DNA from: an uncultured Isoptericola sp.
GTDB lineage: Bacteria > Actinomycetota > Actinomycetes > Actinomycetales > Cellulomonadaceae
Assembly: GCA_947497265.1 (NCBI GenBank)
Contig: CANMFP010000002.1
Span: 620,001 to 684,000 of the forward strand
Reading direction: 5' to 3'
Length of the DNA: 64,000 nt
Positions 1 to 9,022 of the stretch are shown here, piece after piece. How positions within the stretch are numbered: the first letter of the stretch is position 1; each line of letters opens with the position of its first letter. Made by a program: the position numbers and the translations under genes. A model generated the notes under the pieces. The model worked only from the letters and a program-made list of their open reading frames with translations. It did no database searches and was not told where the DNA came from.

Positions 1-1195
1 CGCGCCTGCCGCCCGCCGCCTCGGCGAGGAGGCGTTCGGCTCTCCCGCGGCGCGGCAGCCAGAACCTGAGGCCCGTAGCTGGCCGTCGGCGAACGTGCGC
101 CCGTGGTCCGCTCACGACGGCGCGGAGCTCGTCGCCGCCCTGGGGGTGCGCCGCTTCACGTCCTGGTTCCACGGTGCCGCCGTGCCGACCGCCGGGTTCG
201 CGGGGGTCACCGTCGCCGCCGAGCACCGCGGCGAGGGTGTGCTCGGTCCGCTCTTCGCCGCCGCCCTCACCGAGGCGCGCGAGCAGGGAGAGGTCGTCTC
301 GACCCTCTACCCGAGCGCCGCCGGCATCTACCGCGGGCTCGGGTACGAGGTGATCGGCTCCTACGACGAGGTGCAGCTGCCGATGTCCGCGCTCGCCACG
401 GTGCGGCCGCCGTCCGGCGAGGTGCGCGCCCGGCGCGCCAACCCGGCCGACGTCGAGGCGATCCGCGCCGTGTACGGCTCCTGGGCCGCTCGGCAGAACG
501 GCCCGCTCACCCGCGAGGAGAAGCCGTTCACCGTCGAGCCCGAGGAGATGTTCGGGCCGGACGCGGCCTACACGGGAGTCAGCCTCGCCGTCGGCCCGGG
601 CGACGAGGTGCTCGGGTTCGCCAGCTGGACCCGCGGCGCCGGGTACGCCAGGACGGGCGCCCTCGAGGTCGACGACCTGGTCGCGCTCACCCCGGACGCC
701 GCGCGGGCGCTGTGGCGCGTGCTGGGGTCGTTCACCGCCGTCGCCGGCTCGGTGCGGCTCTCGACGTCGGGCGGGTGGACCGGCTCGGACCCGAGCCGCC
801 TGGTGCTGCCCGACCACACCGCCACCACCACGAGCCGCCCGTACATGCTGCGTCTGCTGGACGTCGCCGGGGCGCTCGGCGCCGCTCACCTACCGCCGGT
901 GAGCGCTCAGGTGCCGTTCGCCGTCGTCGATCCGCGGACCCCCGACATCGAGGGCGCGTGGACGCTCGTCGTGGACGACGGCGTCGCACACGTCCGCCCT
1001 GACGCCCCGCCCGCCCCGGGGGCGGGACCAGAGCGGCTGACGTTCACCTCCGCCGGTCTCGCCCTGAGCTACGCCGGTGCGGCCTCGACCGCGAACCTCC
1101 GGCTCGCCGGCCTCGTGTGGGGGCCGGCGACGCACGACCGGCTGTGGGACGCCCTGTGGCACGGCCGGGACGTGCACGTGCGCGACTACTTCTAG
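1..1195 (+). CDS. Eis-like GNAT N-acetyltransferase (5' partial)
   Basis: Acetyl-CoA-dependent N-acetyltransferase of the Eis type (tandem GNAT plus SCP2-like C-terminal domain). The frame is open from base 2, so the start lies left of the window. The first residues read RLGEEAFG, typical of the N-terminal helix of this family, so only a short N-terminal piece is missing. The acetyl-CoA loop is seen as AEHRGEGVLGPLF, followed by an SEGGIYRGLGYE-like segment (SAAGIYRGLGYEV). About 398 residues are visible against roughly 400 for the family. The C-terminus ends DVHVRDYF, consistent with the C-terminal carboxylate that Eis proteins use in catalysis. A GTG at 95 is an internal codon. The PNPOx gene follows after 19 nt, possibly in the same operon. 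The substrate is unknown. Confidence 0.85.
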   Translation, partial: APAARRLGEEAFGSPAARQPEPEARSWPSANVRPWSAHDGAELVAALGVRRFTSWFHGAAVPTAGFAGVTVAAEHRGEGVLGPLFAAALTEAREQGEVVSTLYPSAAGIYRGLGYEVIGSYDEVQLPMSALATVRPPSGEVRARRANPADVEAIRAVYGSWAARQNGPLTREEKPFTVEPEEMFGPDAAYTGVSLAVGPGDEVLGFASWTRGAGYARTGALEVDDLVALTPDAARALWRVLGSFTAVAGSVRLSTSGGWTGSDPSRLVLPDHTATTTSRPYMLRLLDVAGALGAAHLPPVSAQVPFAVVDPRTPDIEGAWTLVVDDGVAHVRPDAPPAPGAGPERLTFTSAGLALSYAGAASTANLRLAGLVWGPATHDRLWDALWHGRDVHVRDYF

Positions 1196-1214
1196 AGGGA
1201 CGAGGACACACCCC

Positions 1215-1910
1215 GTGACCACCTTCCGCGAGCGCCTGCGCGCGCTGCCCGTCCTGCCCGACGGCCTGCCCGGCTGGGAGGTCGACGATCTCGCGAACCT
1301 CCCCGCGACGCCCCACGAGCTCTTCGAGAGCTGGTTCGACGAGACGGTCGCCGCCGGGGCGACCGGTCCGCACGCGATGACCCTGTCCACCTCGGACGGG
1401 CGCGGGGAGGTGCGCGCCCGCACGGTGATCCTCAAGGACCTCACCGCCGGCGGCTGGTGGTTCGCCGGCCACTCGACGAGCCCGAAGGGCCGTGACCTGA
1501 CGGCCGACCCCCGGGCCGCCCTGACGTTCCTGTGGCGCGAGACGGGTCGCCAGGTGCGTGTCATCGGCACCGCCACGTCGCACCCCGACGCCGGCGGCGC
1601 AGACTTCCGCGCTCGCCCGGACGCCTCGCGCGCCGCCGGGCTGGTCGACCACCAGAGCGAGGTGCTGGACGATCTGGCGCAGCACCGTGCGGCGTGGGCC
1701 GACGCCCTGGACACCGTCCGCGCCGACCCCGAGCTCGTCGCGCCCGCCTGGACGGCCTGGCGGCTCGCTCCGCGCGAGGTCGAGTTCTGGCAGTCCGGCA
1801 CGGGCACCGGGCAGACCCGCGTGCGATACCGCACCGACGCCCCGGCCGGCGCCACCGGCGCACCGGGGACCACCGACACCCCCTGGACCAAGGAGCTGCT
1901 GTGGCCCTGA
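1215..1910 (+). CDS. Pyridoxamine 5'-phosphate oxidase family flavoprotein (PdxH-like)
   Basis: FMN-binding split-barrel protein of 231 aa, the size of PdxH, which oxidises pyridoxine or pyridoxamine phosphate to PLP. Visible PNPOx motifs are RTVILK, TSPKGRDL, DPRAALTFLW and RQVRVIG (FMN and phosphate contacts), and near the C-terminus EVEFWQ. The substrate-binding RLHDR motif of E. coli PdxH is not present; the equivalent stretch reads TRVRYR. A related oxidase such as PhzG type, or a diverged PdxH, is therefore possible. GTG at 1215 was chosen because the open frame upstream overlaps the acetyltransferase and the protein begins at the expected N-terminal helix. A GAGG stretch lies about 9 nt upstream. 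Confidence 0.78.
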   Translation: MTTFRERLRALPVLPDGLPGWEVDDLANLPATPHELFESWFDETVAAGATGPHAMTLSTSDGRGEVRARTVILKDLTAGGWWFAGHSTSPKGRDLTADPRAALTFLWRETGRQVRVIGTATSHPDAGGADFRARPDASRAAGLVDHQSEVLDDLAQHRAAWADALDTVRADPELVAPAWTAWRLAPREVEFWQSGTGTGQTRVRYRTDAPAGATGAPGTTDTPWTKELLWP

Positions 1911-1924
1911 CCCCCGACACCTGA

Positions 1925-1940
1925 TGTGATCCACATCACT
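1925..1940. promoter_or_regulatory. CRP/GlxR-like operator, distal site upstream of mqo
   Basis: TGTGATCCACATCACT matches the CRP/GlxR consensus TGTGAN6TCACA at 9 of 10 fixed positions. Its centre is about 80 bp upstream of the inferred mqo transcription start, a distance compatible with activation. The binding protein is inferred. Confidence 0.65.
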
Positions 1941-1975
1941 GCAGGTCAGAGGGCTTGTGACCTTCCTCTCATTCT

Positions 1976-2005
1976 TTGTGACACTTTTCACCAGCGTCGT
2001 AGCAT
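1976..2005 (+). promoter_or_regulatory. mqo promoter, leaderless type
   Basis: -35 TTGTGA (1976–1981), 18-nt spacer, -10 TAGCAT (2000–2005). The -10 ends 6 nt before the GTG start at 2012 and there is no Shine-Dalgarno sequence, so transcription should begin at or next to the start codon. Confidence 0.65.
1977..1992. promoter_or_regulatory. CRP/GlxR-like operator, proximal site overlapping the mqo -35
   Basis: TGTGACACTTTTCACC matches TGTGAN6TCACA at 9 of 10 fixed positions. It overlaps the -35 hexamer TTGTGA (1976–1981), so occupancy would be expected to repress. It lies 52 bp centre-to-centre from the distal site, about five helical turns. Confidence 0.6.
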
Positions 2006-2011
2006 GGCGAG

Positions 2012-3583
2012 GTGACTTCGCGCGAAACGACCTCCAGCAACGGCTCCTCCGACGCTGTCGACGTCGTCCTCATCGGCGGCGGCATCATGAGTGCCACCCT
2101 CGGCACGCTGATCCAGCAGCTCGAGCCGACGTGGTCGATCCGCATCATCGAGCGCCTCGACGAGGTCGCGCTCGAGTCGTCCAACCCGTGGAACAACGCG
2201 GGCACCGGGCACGCCGCGCTCTGCGAGCTGAACTACACCCCGGAGAAGCCGGACGGCACCATCGACATCTCCAAGGCGGTGGCGATCAACGAGCAGTTCC
2301 ACACCTCGCGAGAGCTGTGGAACCACCTGCTCGCCACCGGGCGCCTCGAGGACTCCTCGTTCATCAGCCGCACGCCGCACATGACGTTCGTGCGCGGCTC
2401 GAAGAACGTCGACTACCTGCGCCGCCGCCACCAGGCGCTCAGCGCGCACCCGCTCTTCCGCGATCTCGAGCTCTCCACGAACCGGGCCGACATCGAGCGC
2501 TGGGCACCGCTGCTCACCACCGAGCGCGACACGGACGAGCCGATCGCGGCGACGCGGTCCGCCGCCGGCACCGACGTCGACTTCGGCAACCTCACGCGCC
2601 AGCTCATCGACGGCCTCGTCGCCCACGGCGCCGAGCTCCAGCTCCAGCACGAGGTCCGCTCCCTGCGGCGCACCCGCGACGGCGGCTGGCGCCTGCGCGT
2701 CAAGGACCGCACGTGGAACGCACCGGAGCGGATGTCCACCGTCACGGCGCGCTTCGTGTTCGTCGGCGCCGGCGGTGGCGCCCTGCCGCTGCTCCAGTCC
2801 GCCCGCATCCCCGAGATCAAGGGCTTCGGCGGCTTCCCCATCTCCGGCGAGTTCCTGCGTACCGACGACCCGGAGCTCGTGGCGCAGCACCAGGCCAAGG
2901 TCTACGGCAAGGCCGACGTCGGCGCCCCGCCGATGTCCGTCCCCCACCTGGACACGCGCGTGGTCGACGGCAAGAGCTATCTCATGTTCGGCCCGTACGC
3001 CGGGTTCAGCCCCAAGTACCTCAAGAAGGGCAAGTACCTGGGCCTGCTCACCTCGATGCGTGCCCACAACCTCACGTCGATGATCGGCGCGGGCCTGAAG
3101 AACCTGGACCTCACGCAGTACCTCGTGGGCCAGCTCGTCGCCGCCCCCGAGACCAAGTTCCACGCGCTGCAGCAGTTCATGCCCACCGCGCACCCCAAGG
3201 ACTGGGAGACGATCACCGCCGGTCAGCGCGTGCAGGTGATCAAGCGGGACGCCGACGGCAACGGGGTCCTCCAGTTCGGCACGGAGATCGTGTCCGCCGC
3301 GGACGGCTCGATCGCCGGCCTGCTCGGCGCCTCGCCGGGCGCCTCGACCGCGGTCTCGGCGATGGTCAACCTCCTCGGCCGCTGCTTCCCCACCGAGTTC
3401 GCCTCCTGGCGCCCGCGGCTCGCCGCGATGATGCCGAGCCTCGACGGTGTCCCCGCGGACGCCCGCGAGATCGACACCACGACCGACGCGGCTTCCGAGC
3501 TCTCCGCCGGCGAGCTCGCCGCCCGCAACGGCGGCGTCCTGCCCGCCAGCGTCTACGAGTCCCGCGCCGACTCCCGCATCTGA
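2012..3583 (+). CDS. mqo: Malate:quinone oxidoreductase
   Basis: Membrane-peripheral FAD enzyme that oxidises L-malate to oxaloacetate and passes electrons to the quinone pool, bypassing NAD malate dehydrogenase in the TCA cycle. The 523-aa protein opens with an FAD Rossmann motif (VLIGGGIMSATLG, about residues 19–31). It carries the Mqo signature SSNPWNNAGTGHAALCELNY, then FVFVGAGGGALPLLQ and a C-terminal NLLGRCFP block. Length matches the family (about 500). GTG 2012 is supported by a -10 box 6 nt upstream (leaderless). The upstream gap holds two CRP/GlxR-like sites, suggesting cAMP/carbon control. It is convergent with the panE-like gene, only 16 nt away, with no terminator hairpin seen. 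Confidence 0.97.
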   Translation: MTSRETTSSNGSSDAVDVVLIGGGIMSATLGTLIQQLEPTWSIRIIERLDEVALESSNPWNNAGTGHAALCELNYTPEKPDGTIDISKAVAINEQFHTSRELWNHLLATGRLEDSSFISRTPHMTFVRGSKNVDYLRRRHQALSAHPLFRDLELSTNRADIERWAPLLTTERDTDEPIAATRSAAGTDVDFGNLTRQLIDGLVAHGAELQLQHEVRSLRRTRDGGWRLRVKDRTWNAPERMSTVTARFVFVGAGGGALPLLQSARIPEIKGFGGFPISGEFLRTDDPELVAQHQAKVYGKADVGAPPMSVPHLDTRVVDGKSYLMFGPYAGFSPKYLKKGKYLGLLTSMRAHNLTSMIGAGLKNLDLTQYLVGQLVAAPETKFHALQQFMPTAHPKDWETITAGQRVQVIKRDADGNGVLQFGTEIVSAADGSIAGLLGASPGASTAVSAMVNLLGRCFPTEFASWRPRLAAMMPSLDGVPADAREIDTTTDAASELSAGELAARNGGVLPASVYESRADSRI

Positions 3584-3599
3584 GCCGGCCGGACCACGG

Positions 3600-4529
3600 T
3601 CAGCCGACCCCGGCGCCGAGCTGCGCCACGACACGCTCGATCGTCGGGGTCGGCACCGACCGTGCCGCACCACGCCGCGCCACGGCGCCGCCGATCGCGT
3701 CGAGCTCGCCCGCGTGGCCGACCGCCAGGTCCGCCTGCAGCGACGACCGCATCGTCGGCGGGAACCCGCGCAGGATGCCGCGCAGGTCCCCGGGCGTCGT
3801 CGCGACCCCCTCGGCCGAGGCCACCGCGGCCACCTCTCCGAGGACCCCGTCGGTGAGAGCCGGATCGGCGTCCATCGCCTCACCGATCCCGGTCCGGTGC
3901 ACCGACGTCAGCAGCGCCAGCGGCGCGAGGAAGCGCAGCTTGGACCACAGCACCTCGGTCTCGCTGCCCGCCGTCGCCACCTCGATGTCGGTGTCGCGCA
4001 CGGCCTGGACCACGTCGAGGTCAGCAGCCTCCGCCGGCACGGTGATCCGCAGCAGCCCGCCGCGGTGCCGCACCGTCAGGGCCGTGTCCGGCCCCGACCC
4101 GGTTCGCAGCGTCTCGCCCGCGTAGGACGCGCCGACGACGACGCTCCCGTCCGGGTCCTCGCCGTCGGGCACCGCGAGCGACGCGCGCAGGGCCGCCATG
4201 TGCTCGATCCCGTTGAGGAGCGAGACCACCTCGGGCGGCCGCGCCGCCGCGATCGTGCCGGCGACCTCGGCGACACCCTCCGCCTTGACGGCCACGAGCA
4301 CGCGCGCGCCGCGAGGTACCGACGTCGTCGCCCGGAGCGGGGCGTGCCAGGCACCGAACCGGTCCGTCACGATCTCGATCCCGTGCTCGGTGACGCGTCG
4401 GGCCGTGCCGGGCCGTCCGACGAGGACGACGTCGTGCCGCGCCTTCTGCAGGAGGGCGGCGACGAGGCCGCCCACCGCCCCCGGACCGACGACGGCGATG
4501 AGTGGGCGGTGTCCGTTCGCGCTGGTCAT
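3600..4529 (-). CDS. panE: Ketopantoate reductase (2-dehydropantoate 2-reductase) family
   Basis: NADPH-dependent reductase of the PanE/ApbA family, which makes pantoate for CoA synthesis. It has 309 aa. The N-terminal Rossmann motif is VVGPGAVGGLVAALL (residues 13–27). The C-terminal catalytic region contains EVLWSKLRFLAPLALLTS, with the family lysine, and FPPTMRSSLQADLAVGH followed by ELDAIGGAV. The open frame continues upstream into pntB, but ATG 4529 is chosen because a TACCAT -10 box ends 6 nt before it. Many actinobacteria carry several PanE paralogues, so a role outside pantothenate synthesis is possible. The operating promoter overlaps the end of pntB. Confidence 0.88.
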   Translation of the reverse strand: MTSANGHRPLIAVVGPGAVGGLVAALLQKARHDVVLVGRPGTARRVTEHGIEIVTDRFGAWHAPLRATTSVPRGARVLVAVKAEGVAEVAGTIAAARPPEVVSLLNGIEHMAALRASLAVPDGEDPDGSVVVGASYAGETLRTGSGPDTALTVRHRGGLLRITVPAEAADLDVVQAVRDTDIEVATAGSETEVLWSKLRFLAPLALLTSVHRTGIGEAMDADPALTDGVLGEVAAVASAEGVATTPGDLRGILRGFPPTMRSSLQADLAVGHAGELDAIGGAVARRGAARSVPTPTIERVVAQLGAGVG

Positions 4530-4535
4530 CGCCCG

Positions 4536-4541
4536 ATGGTA
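4536..4541 (-). promoter_or_regulatory. -10 box of the panE-like gene (leaderless)
   Basis: TACCAT read on the minus strand, 6 nt before ATG 4529, with no Shine-Dalgarno between. Confidence 0.5.
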
Positions 4542-4554
4542 GCGCTCAGAGCAC

Positions 4555-5958
4555 TCACAGTGACTGGATGATCCGCTCCACCTGCTCCTTCGCGTCACCG
4601 AAGACCATCGCCGTGTTCTCGCGGAAGAACAGCGGGTTCTGCACGCCCGCGTAGCCGGTCGCCATCGACCGCTTGAACACGACGACGTCGCGGGCCCGCC
4701 ACACCTCCAGCACGGGCATCCCCGCGATGGGCGACGCCGGGTCCTCCTGGGCGGCAGGGTTCACGGTGTCATTGGCCCCGATGACCAGCACGACGTCCGT
4801 CGCACCGAAGTCTCCGTTGATCTCGTCCATGCCCAGCACGACGTCGTAGGGCACCTTGGCCTCGGCCAGCAGCACGTTCATGTGGCCCGGCAGCCGGCCC
4901 GCGACCGGGTGCACGCCGAAGCGCACGTCCACGCCGCGGGCGCGAAGCTTCTCGGTGAGGTCGGCGACGGGATGCTGCGCCTTCGCCACCGCCATGCCGT
5001 AGCCCGGCACGATGATGACCGACGTCGCGGCCGTGAGCTGTTCCGCCACGTCGGCGGCGAACGTCTCGCGGTGCTCGCCGGCCGCGCCCTCCGCGACCGT
5101 GCCCGGGTCCGTGCCGAACCCGCCGAGGATCACCGAGACGAAGGACCGGTTCATCGCCCGGCACATGATGTACGACAGGATCGCGCCGGAGGAGCCCACG
5201 AGGGCACCGGTGATGATCAGCAGGTCGTTGCCCAGCATGAAGCCTGCCGCCGCCGCAGCCCATCCCGAGTACGAGTTGAGCATCGACACGACCACCGGCA
5301 TGTCACCGCCGCCGATGGAGGCGACGAGGTGCCAGCCGAGCGCGAGCGCGACCAGGGCGGCGAGGACGAGCGCCGTCAGCGCAGCGGCGTCCGCCCCGGC
5401 GCTCGCCGCGGCGAGGAACCAGGTGAGCAGGCCGGCCGACGCGACGACGAGCCCCAGGTTGATCGCGTTGCGGCCCGGCAGGTTCAACGGCGCCGACCTG
5501 ATCCTGGCGGCCAGCTTGAGGTTGGCGACGATCGACCCGGTGAAGGTCACCGCGCCGATGAGGATCCCGAGGAACACCTCGACCAGGTGCACGGTGTCCG
5601 ACTGCGGCTCCGTGAGGTACGAGCCGAACCCGACCAGCACGGCCGCCAGGCCGACGAACGAGTGCAGGAGCGCGATCAGCTCCGGCATCTGCGTCATCTC
5701 GACCTTGCGGACCCGCCAGGTGCCGACGCTCGCCCCGACGGCGAGCACCAGGAGGATCAGGACGGCCGTCACCTGCCACGGACGCTCAGAACGCTCGAGT
5801 GCCAGGACGACGGTGGCCACCAGCGCCAGCGTCATGCCCAGCACGCCCAGCACGTTGCCGCGCCGGGCCGACTCCTGCTTGGACAGACCGGCCAGCGACC
5901 CGATGAACAGGACGCCGGAGACCACGTAGGTGGCCTGGACGACAGACAGGACCGTCAT
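4555..5958 (-). CDS. pntB: NAD(P) transhydrogenase subunit beta
   Basis: Integral membrane beta subunit of the proton-translocating transhydrogenase, which couples hydride transfer from NADH to NADP+ to the proton gradient. The 467-aa protein has about nine N-terminal membrane segments (residues 5–270). The soluble NADP(H)-binding domain III follows, with [58 protein letters not shown] and [16 protein letters not shown]. The size matches E. coli PntB (462). The start overlaps the pntA stop by 4 nt (ATGA), so translation is coupled. Confidence 0.97.
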   Translation of the reverse strand: MTVLSVVQATYVVSGVLFIGSLAGLSKQESARRGNVLGVLGMTLALVATVVLALERSERPWQVTAVLILLVLAVGASVGTWRVRKVEMTQMPELIALLHSFVGLAAVLVGFGSYLTEPQSDTVHLVEVFLGILIGAVTFTGSIVANLKLAARIRSAPLNLPGRNAINLGLVVASAGLLTWFLAAASAGADAAALTALVLAALVALALGWHLVASIGGGDMPVVVSMLNSYSGWAAAAAGFMLGNDLLIITGALVGSSGAILSYIMCRAMNRSFVSVILGGFGTDPGTVAEGAAGEHRETFAADVAEQLTAATSVIIVPGYGMAVAKAQHPVADLTEKLRARGVDVRFGVHPVAGRLPGHMNVLLAEAKVPYDVVLGMDEINGDFGATDVVLVIGANDTVNPAAQEDPASPIAGMPVLEVWRARDVVVFKRSMATGYAGVQNPLFFRENTAMVFGDAKEQVERIIQSL

Positions 5959-7550
5959 CGGGCCACCCCCGGCGTGACGGGAGCAGCCGACGGCGCCCCC
6001 TTGCGGAACATACGGATCATGCGGTTCGCGACGAGGAACCCGCCGAACACGTTGATCGATGCCAGGGTGGCGGCGACCACGGCCAGCGACGTGACGAGCC
6101 AGTCGTCGACGCCGATCTGCAGCAGCGCACCGACCAGGATGATGCCGCTGATCGCGTTCGTCTGGGCCATCAGCGGGGTGTGCAACGCGTGGGTGACCGC
6201 GGAGATGACGTAGTAGCCCACCACGACCGCCAGGGCGAACACCGTGAAGTGGCCGACGGCGTCCGGCGGCGACGCGGCGACGGCCAGGCCTGCCAGGAGC
6301 GCGGCGAGCACCGTGAGCACCCCGTTCCGTCGCGACCTGCCGCGCCGTGCAGCCGCCTCTTCACCAGGGCTCGGGGTGCGGGGCGCGGGCTCGGCGGCCG
6401 GAACCTCGGCGGGCGCGGGCGTCGCCGAGACCTGGACCGGTGGTGGCGGCCACAGCACCGCACCGTCACGGGTGAGCGTCATGCCACGCACCACGACGTC
6501 GTCGAGGTCGACCACGAGGTTCCCGTCCCGGCCCGGCGTCATGAGCGTGAGCAGGTTGACGACGTTGGTGCCCAGCAGCTGTGAGGTGTGCTGCGGCATG
6601 CGGCCCGGCAGATCGGTGTAGCCGAGCACGATGACGCCGTCGTCGCTCACCGTGCGCTCCCCCGGGACGGTCAGCTCGCAGTTCCCCCCACCGGCGGCGG
6701 CGAGGTCCACGATCACCGAGCCCGGGCGCATCGCGGCGACCATCTCGGCCGTGATGGTGGTCGGTGCGGTGCCGCGCACCAGCGCGGTGGTGATCACCAC
6801 GTCCGCCCCGGCGGACTCGGCGGCGTAGGTCCGCTGCGTGGCCGCTTCCTGGTCGTCCGTGAGCGCGCTGGCGTAGCCGTCGGCGCTGACCTCCTGCGAG
6901 GCGCCCTCGACCTGGACGGCGGTCGCGCCGAGGGACTCGATCTGCTCGGCGACCTCGGGGCGGACGTCGAACGCACGCACCTTCGCCCCCAGCGACGAGG
7001 CGGTGCCGATCGCGGCGAGGCCTGCGACGCCCGCGCCGATCACGAACACGGTGGCGGGCGGCGTCGTCCCGGCGGCCGTGACCTGCCCGGTGAACATGCC
7101 GCCGAACTCCTCCGCGGCCTCGATCACCGCGCGGTACCCGGCCACGTTGGACTGCGCGGACAGCACGTCGAGCGCCTGGGCCCGCGAGATCCGCGGTACC
7201 GCGTCGAGCGCGAGCGCCGTCACCCGACGTTCCGCCAACGCGTCGACCAGCTCTGGTCGCGCCGCGGGGGCGAGCTGCGAGACGAGCGTGGCCCCCGGCC
7301 GCAGCAGGTCCAGCTCCGGTGCGGCAGGAGCGTTCACGCTCGTGACGACGTCGGCCGCCCACGCGTCGGCGTGTTCTCCGAGCCGGGCACCGGCTTCGAC
7401 GTAGGTCTTGTCGGGCAGGTTCGCGCGCTCCCCCGCGCCGGCCTCGACGACGACGTCGTAGCCGAGCGCGGCGAGCTTGCGCACCGTGGTGGGCGTGGCG
7501 GCGACGAGTCGCTCGCCCGGGCGCGACTCGCGCGGGATACCGATCTGCAC
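5955..7550 (-). CDS. pntA: NAD(P) transhydrogenase subunit alpha (fused alpha1/alpha2)
   Basis: NAD(H)-binding domain I plus the alpha membrane anchor in one 531-aa chain, as in E. coli PntA; some bacteria split these into two genes. The N-terminus is [20 protein letters not shown]. The NAD-binding segment [30 protein letters not shown] lies near residues 168–198. A Pro/Ala-rich linker (about 370–400) precedes four membrane segments (about 408–515). GTG 7550 is supported by a strong AAAGGAGGT Shine-Dalgarno 8 nt upstream. It forms an operon with pntB and is preceded on the same strand by the formate/nitrite channel gene, with a hairpin terminator between. Confidence 0.97.
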   Translation of the reverse strand: MQIGIPRESRPGERLVAATPTTVRKLAALGYDVVVEAGAGERANLPDKTYVEAGARLGEHADAWAADVVTSVNAPAAPELDLLRPGATLVSQLAPAARPELVDALAERRVTALALDAVPRISRAQALDVLSAQSNVAGYRAVIEAAEEFGGMFTGQVTAAGTTPPATVFVIGAGVAGLAAIGTASSLGAKVRAFDVRPEVAEQIESLGATAVQVEGASQEVSADGYASALTDDQEAATQRTYAAESAGADVVITTALVRGTAPTTITAEMVAAMRPGSVIVDLAAAGGGNCELTVPGERTVSDDGVIVLGYTDLPGRMPQHTSQLLGTNVVNLLTLMTPGRDGNLVVDLDDVVVRGMTLTRDGAVLWPPPPVQVSATPAPAEVPAAEPAPRTPSPGEEAAARRGRSRRNGVLTVLAALLAGLAVAASPPDAVGHFTVFALAVVVGYYVISAVTHALHTPLMAQTNAISGIILVGALLQIGVDDWLVTSLAVVAATLASINVFGGFLVANRMIRMFRKGAPSAAPVTPGVAR

Positions 7551-7594
7551 GGGCTCTGACCTCCTTTGGTCGAAACCCCTGCAACCTACCTGCT

Positions 7595-7621
7595 CGACCG
7601 GGTGAGGACGAGACTCGGTCG
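7595..7621 (-). terminator. Hairpin terminator after the formate/nitrite channel gene
   Basis: 9-bp stem (one G·T pair) with a 9-nt loop, 18 nt past the stop codon at 7639 and before pntA. There is no U-tract, as is usual in this clade. Confidence 0.5.
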
Positions 7622-7638
7622 CTCCGTGAGACGAGGTA

Positions 7639-8496
7639 TCAGCGGTCGGCCGTCACCAGGTCGTCCGGCTCCGCCTCCGGGACCGGCTGCGCGTTGCGCT
7701 TCGGCTTGGTCCGGTAGTGCGTGGTGTAGAGCATGAGACCGACGAACGTCAGACCCCCGACGAGATTGCCGATCACCGTGGGGATCTCGTTCCACACGAG
7801 GTAGTCGCCCACCGTGAAGCTGCCGCCCATGAGCAGGCCCGCCGGGAACAGGAACATGTTCACGATCGAGTGCTCGAACCCCATGTAGAAGAACAGCATG
7901 ATCGGCATCCACATGCCGACGACCTTGCCGAGCACGCTCCGGGACATCATCGCGGCGACGACACCCGTCGAGACCATCCAGTTGCACATGACGCCCCGGA
8001 CGAACAGCGTGAGCATCCCGCCGGCACCGTGCTCGGCGTAGCCGACGGTGCGACCCTCCCCGATGTGCCCGATCGCCTGCCCGACCTCGCTGGGCTCCGT
8101 GGACCAGCCGTAGGTGAAGTAGATGGTCATGAAGACGGCGACCATGAAGGCGCCGGCGAAGTTCCCCACGAACACCAGGCCCCAGTTGCGCAGCACGGTC
8201 GCCACCGTGACCCCGGGGCGCTTGTCGAGCCAGGCCAGCGGGGCGAGCGTGAACACACCCGTGAGCAGGTCGTACCCGAGCAGGTAGAGCAGGCAGAAGC
8301 CCACGGGGAACAGGATCGCTCCCAGGAGCGGGTTGCCGGTCTCGACCGACACCGTCACGGCGAAGGCCGCCGCGACGGTGAGCAGGGCGGCACCCATGAA
8401 GGCACGGATCAGCGTGTCGCGCGTGGACAGGTGGACCTTGGACTCGCCGGCGTCGATCATCTGCGTGACGAGCTCGTTCGGCTTCACATACGGCAC
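7639..8496 (-). CDS. Formate/nitrite transporter (FNT) family channel
   Basis: Pentameric membrane channel of the FocA/NirC family, carrying formate, nitrite or related small anions. The 285-aa protein has six hydrophobic segments. FNT hallmarks are [23 protein letters not shown], a central [15 protein letters not shown] loop, CNWMVSTGV and [16 protein letters not shown], where His of FEHSIVNM is the conserved pore residue. GTG 8496 has AAGGAG about 7 nt upstream. The neighbouring transhydrogenase and Mqo do not define the substrate. It diverges from the small-ORF pair at 8724. Confidence 0.93.
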   Translation of the reverse strand: MPYVKPNELVTQMIDAGESKVHLSTRDTLIRAFMGAALLTVAAAFAVTVSVETGNPLLGAILFPVGFCLLYLLGYDLLTGVFTLAPLAWLDKRPGVTVATVLRNWGLVFVGNFAGAFMVAVFMTIYFTYGWSTEPSEVGQAIGHIGEGRTVGYAEHGAGGMLTLFVRGVMCNWMVSTGVVAAMMSRSVLGKVVGMWMPIMLFFYMGFEHSIVNMFLFPAGLLMGGSFTVGDYLVWNEIPTVIGNLVGGLTFVGLMLYTTHYRTKPKRNAQPVPEAEPDDLVTADR

Positions 8497-8723
8497 GCGG
8501 TGCTCCTTCCCTCGGACCTCGGCCCGCCCCCGGGACCGCTGAAGGACCAGCGTCTGCCACGCGTCTTACCTCCGGAGCACGACGGCGTAACGCCTGTGGT
8601 GCTTCTTCCTCTCCGCCGGCCGCCTACCTCCGTGAGGCTGACGGGGGCCTCCTCCCAAAGGAGGACGCGACGAGGTACCTCAGGTGGATCCGCCGACGCC
8701 ACCGCGCACGCGACGATGGACCC

Positions 8724-8852
8724 ATGATGCGTACAGGGAAGTTGCTGCTGACCGTCGTGGCAGCCAGTGCGGTGCTCGCCGCGGTCGGGGCAGTCCTCGA
8801 CGCCCGGGCCGGCCGCGCCGCGAGCACGCGAGGCCCGGAGGGAACGTCATGA
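8724..8852 (+). CDS. Hypothetical small membrane protein (42 aa), first of a coupled pair
   Basis: Starts MMRTGKLLLTVVAASAVLAAVGAVLDARAG: one hydrophobic segment (about residues 6–24) after a positively charged N-terminus, then a polar arginine-rich tail. The TGA stop overlaps the ATG of the next small ORF (ATGA), which argues for real, coupled translation. A GACGAT hexamer ends 6 nt before the ATG, resembling the leaderless promoters elsewhere in this window. I do not recognise a family. A chance ORF remains possible at this size. Confidence 0.5.
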   Translation: MMRTGKLLLTVVAASAVLAAVGAVLDARAGRAASTRGPEGTS

Positions 8853-8962
8853 CCAGACGCTCGATGTCCCTGCTCATCGCGGCCACGCTGCTCGGCGCGG
8901 CAGGTGTCAGCATGCTGATCCTCGTCGTGGATCGCGCGCTGCCCGGCACGCTCATACCGTGA
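8849..8962 (+). CDS. Hypothetical small membrane protein (37 aa), second of a coupled pair
   Basis: Begins MTRRSMSLLIAATLLGAAGV and continues with SMLILVVDRALPGTLIP: basic N-terminus followed by a single membrane span (about residues 6–28). GGAGGGAA precedes the start by 5–6 nt. It overlaps the upstream small ORF by 4 nt. The downstream neighbour is the convergent aldehyde dehydrogenase gene, 60 nt away. No recognised family; the pair may encode a small membrane complex or a leader. This is inferred from sequence features only. Confidence 0.5.
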   Translation: MTRRSMSLLIAATLLGAAGVSMLILVVDRALPGTLIP

Positions 8963-9022
8963 CCTCGAGTCCCCGGGAGGGGACCACCTCGCCGGGTGCC
9001 CTCGTGCGGCCCGGGTGCACGG

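Noticed and set aside
1957-4125. Very long open frame overlapping mqo in another reading frame
   Set aside because: Arg/His/Pro-rich composition, no domain, and lies entirely opposite mqo and panE codons; a high-GC shadow ORF.
8647-8664. CCTCCT-CCCAA-AGGAGG hairpin between the formate/nitrite channel gene and the small ORFs
   Set aside because: Only a 6-bp stem, in a promoter region rather than after a gene; not distinguishable from chance in this GC-rich DNA.
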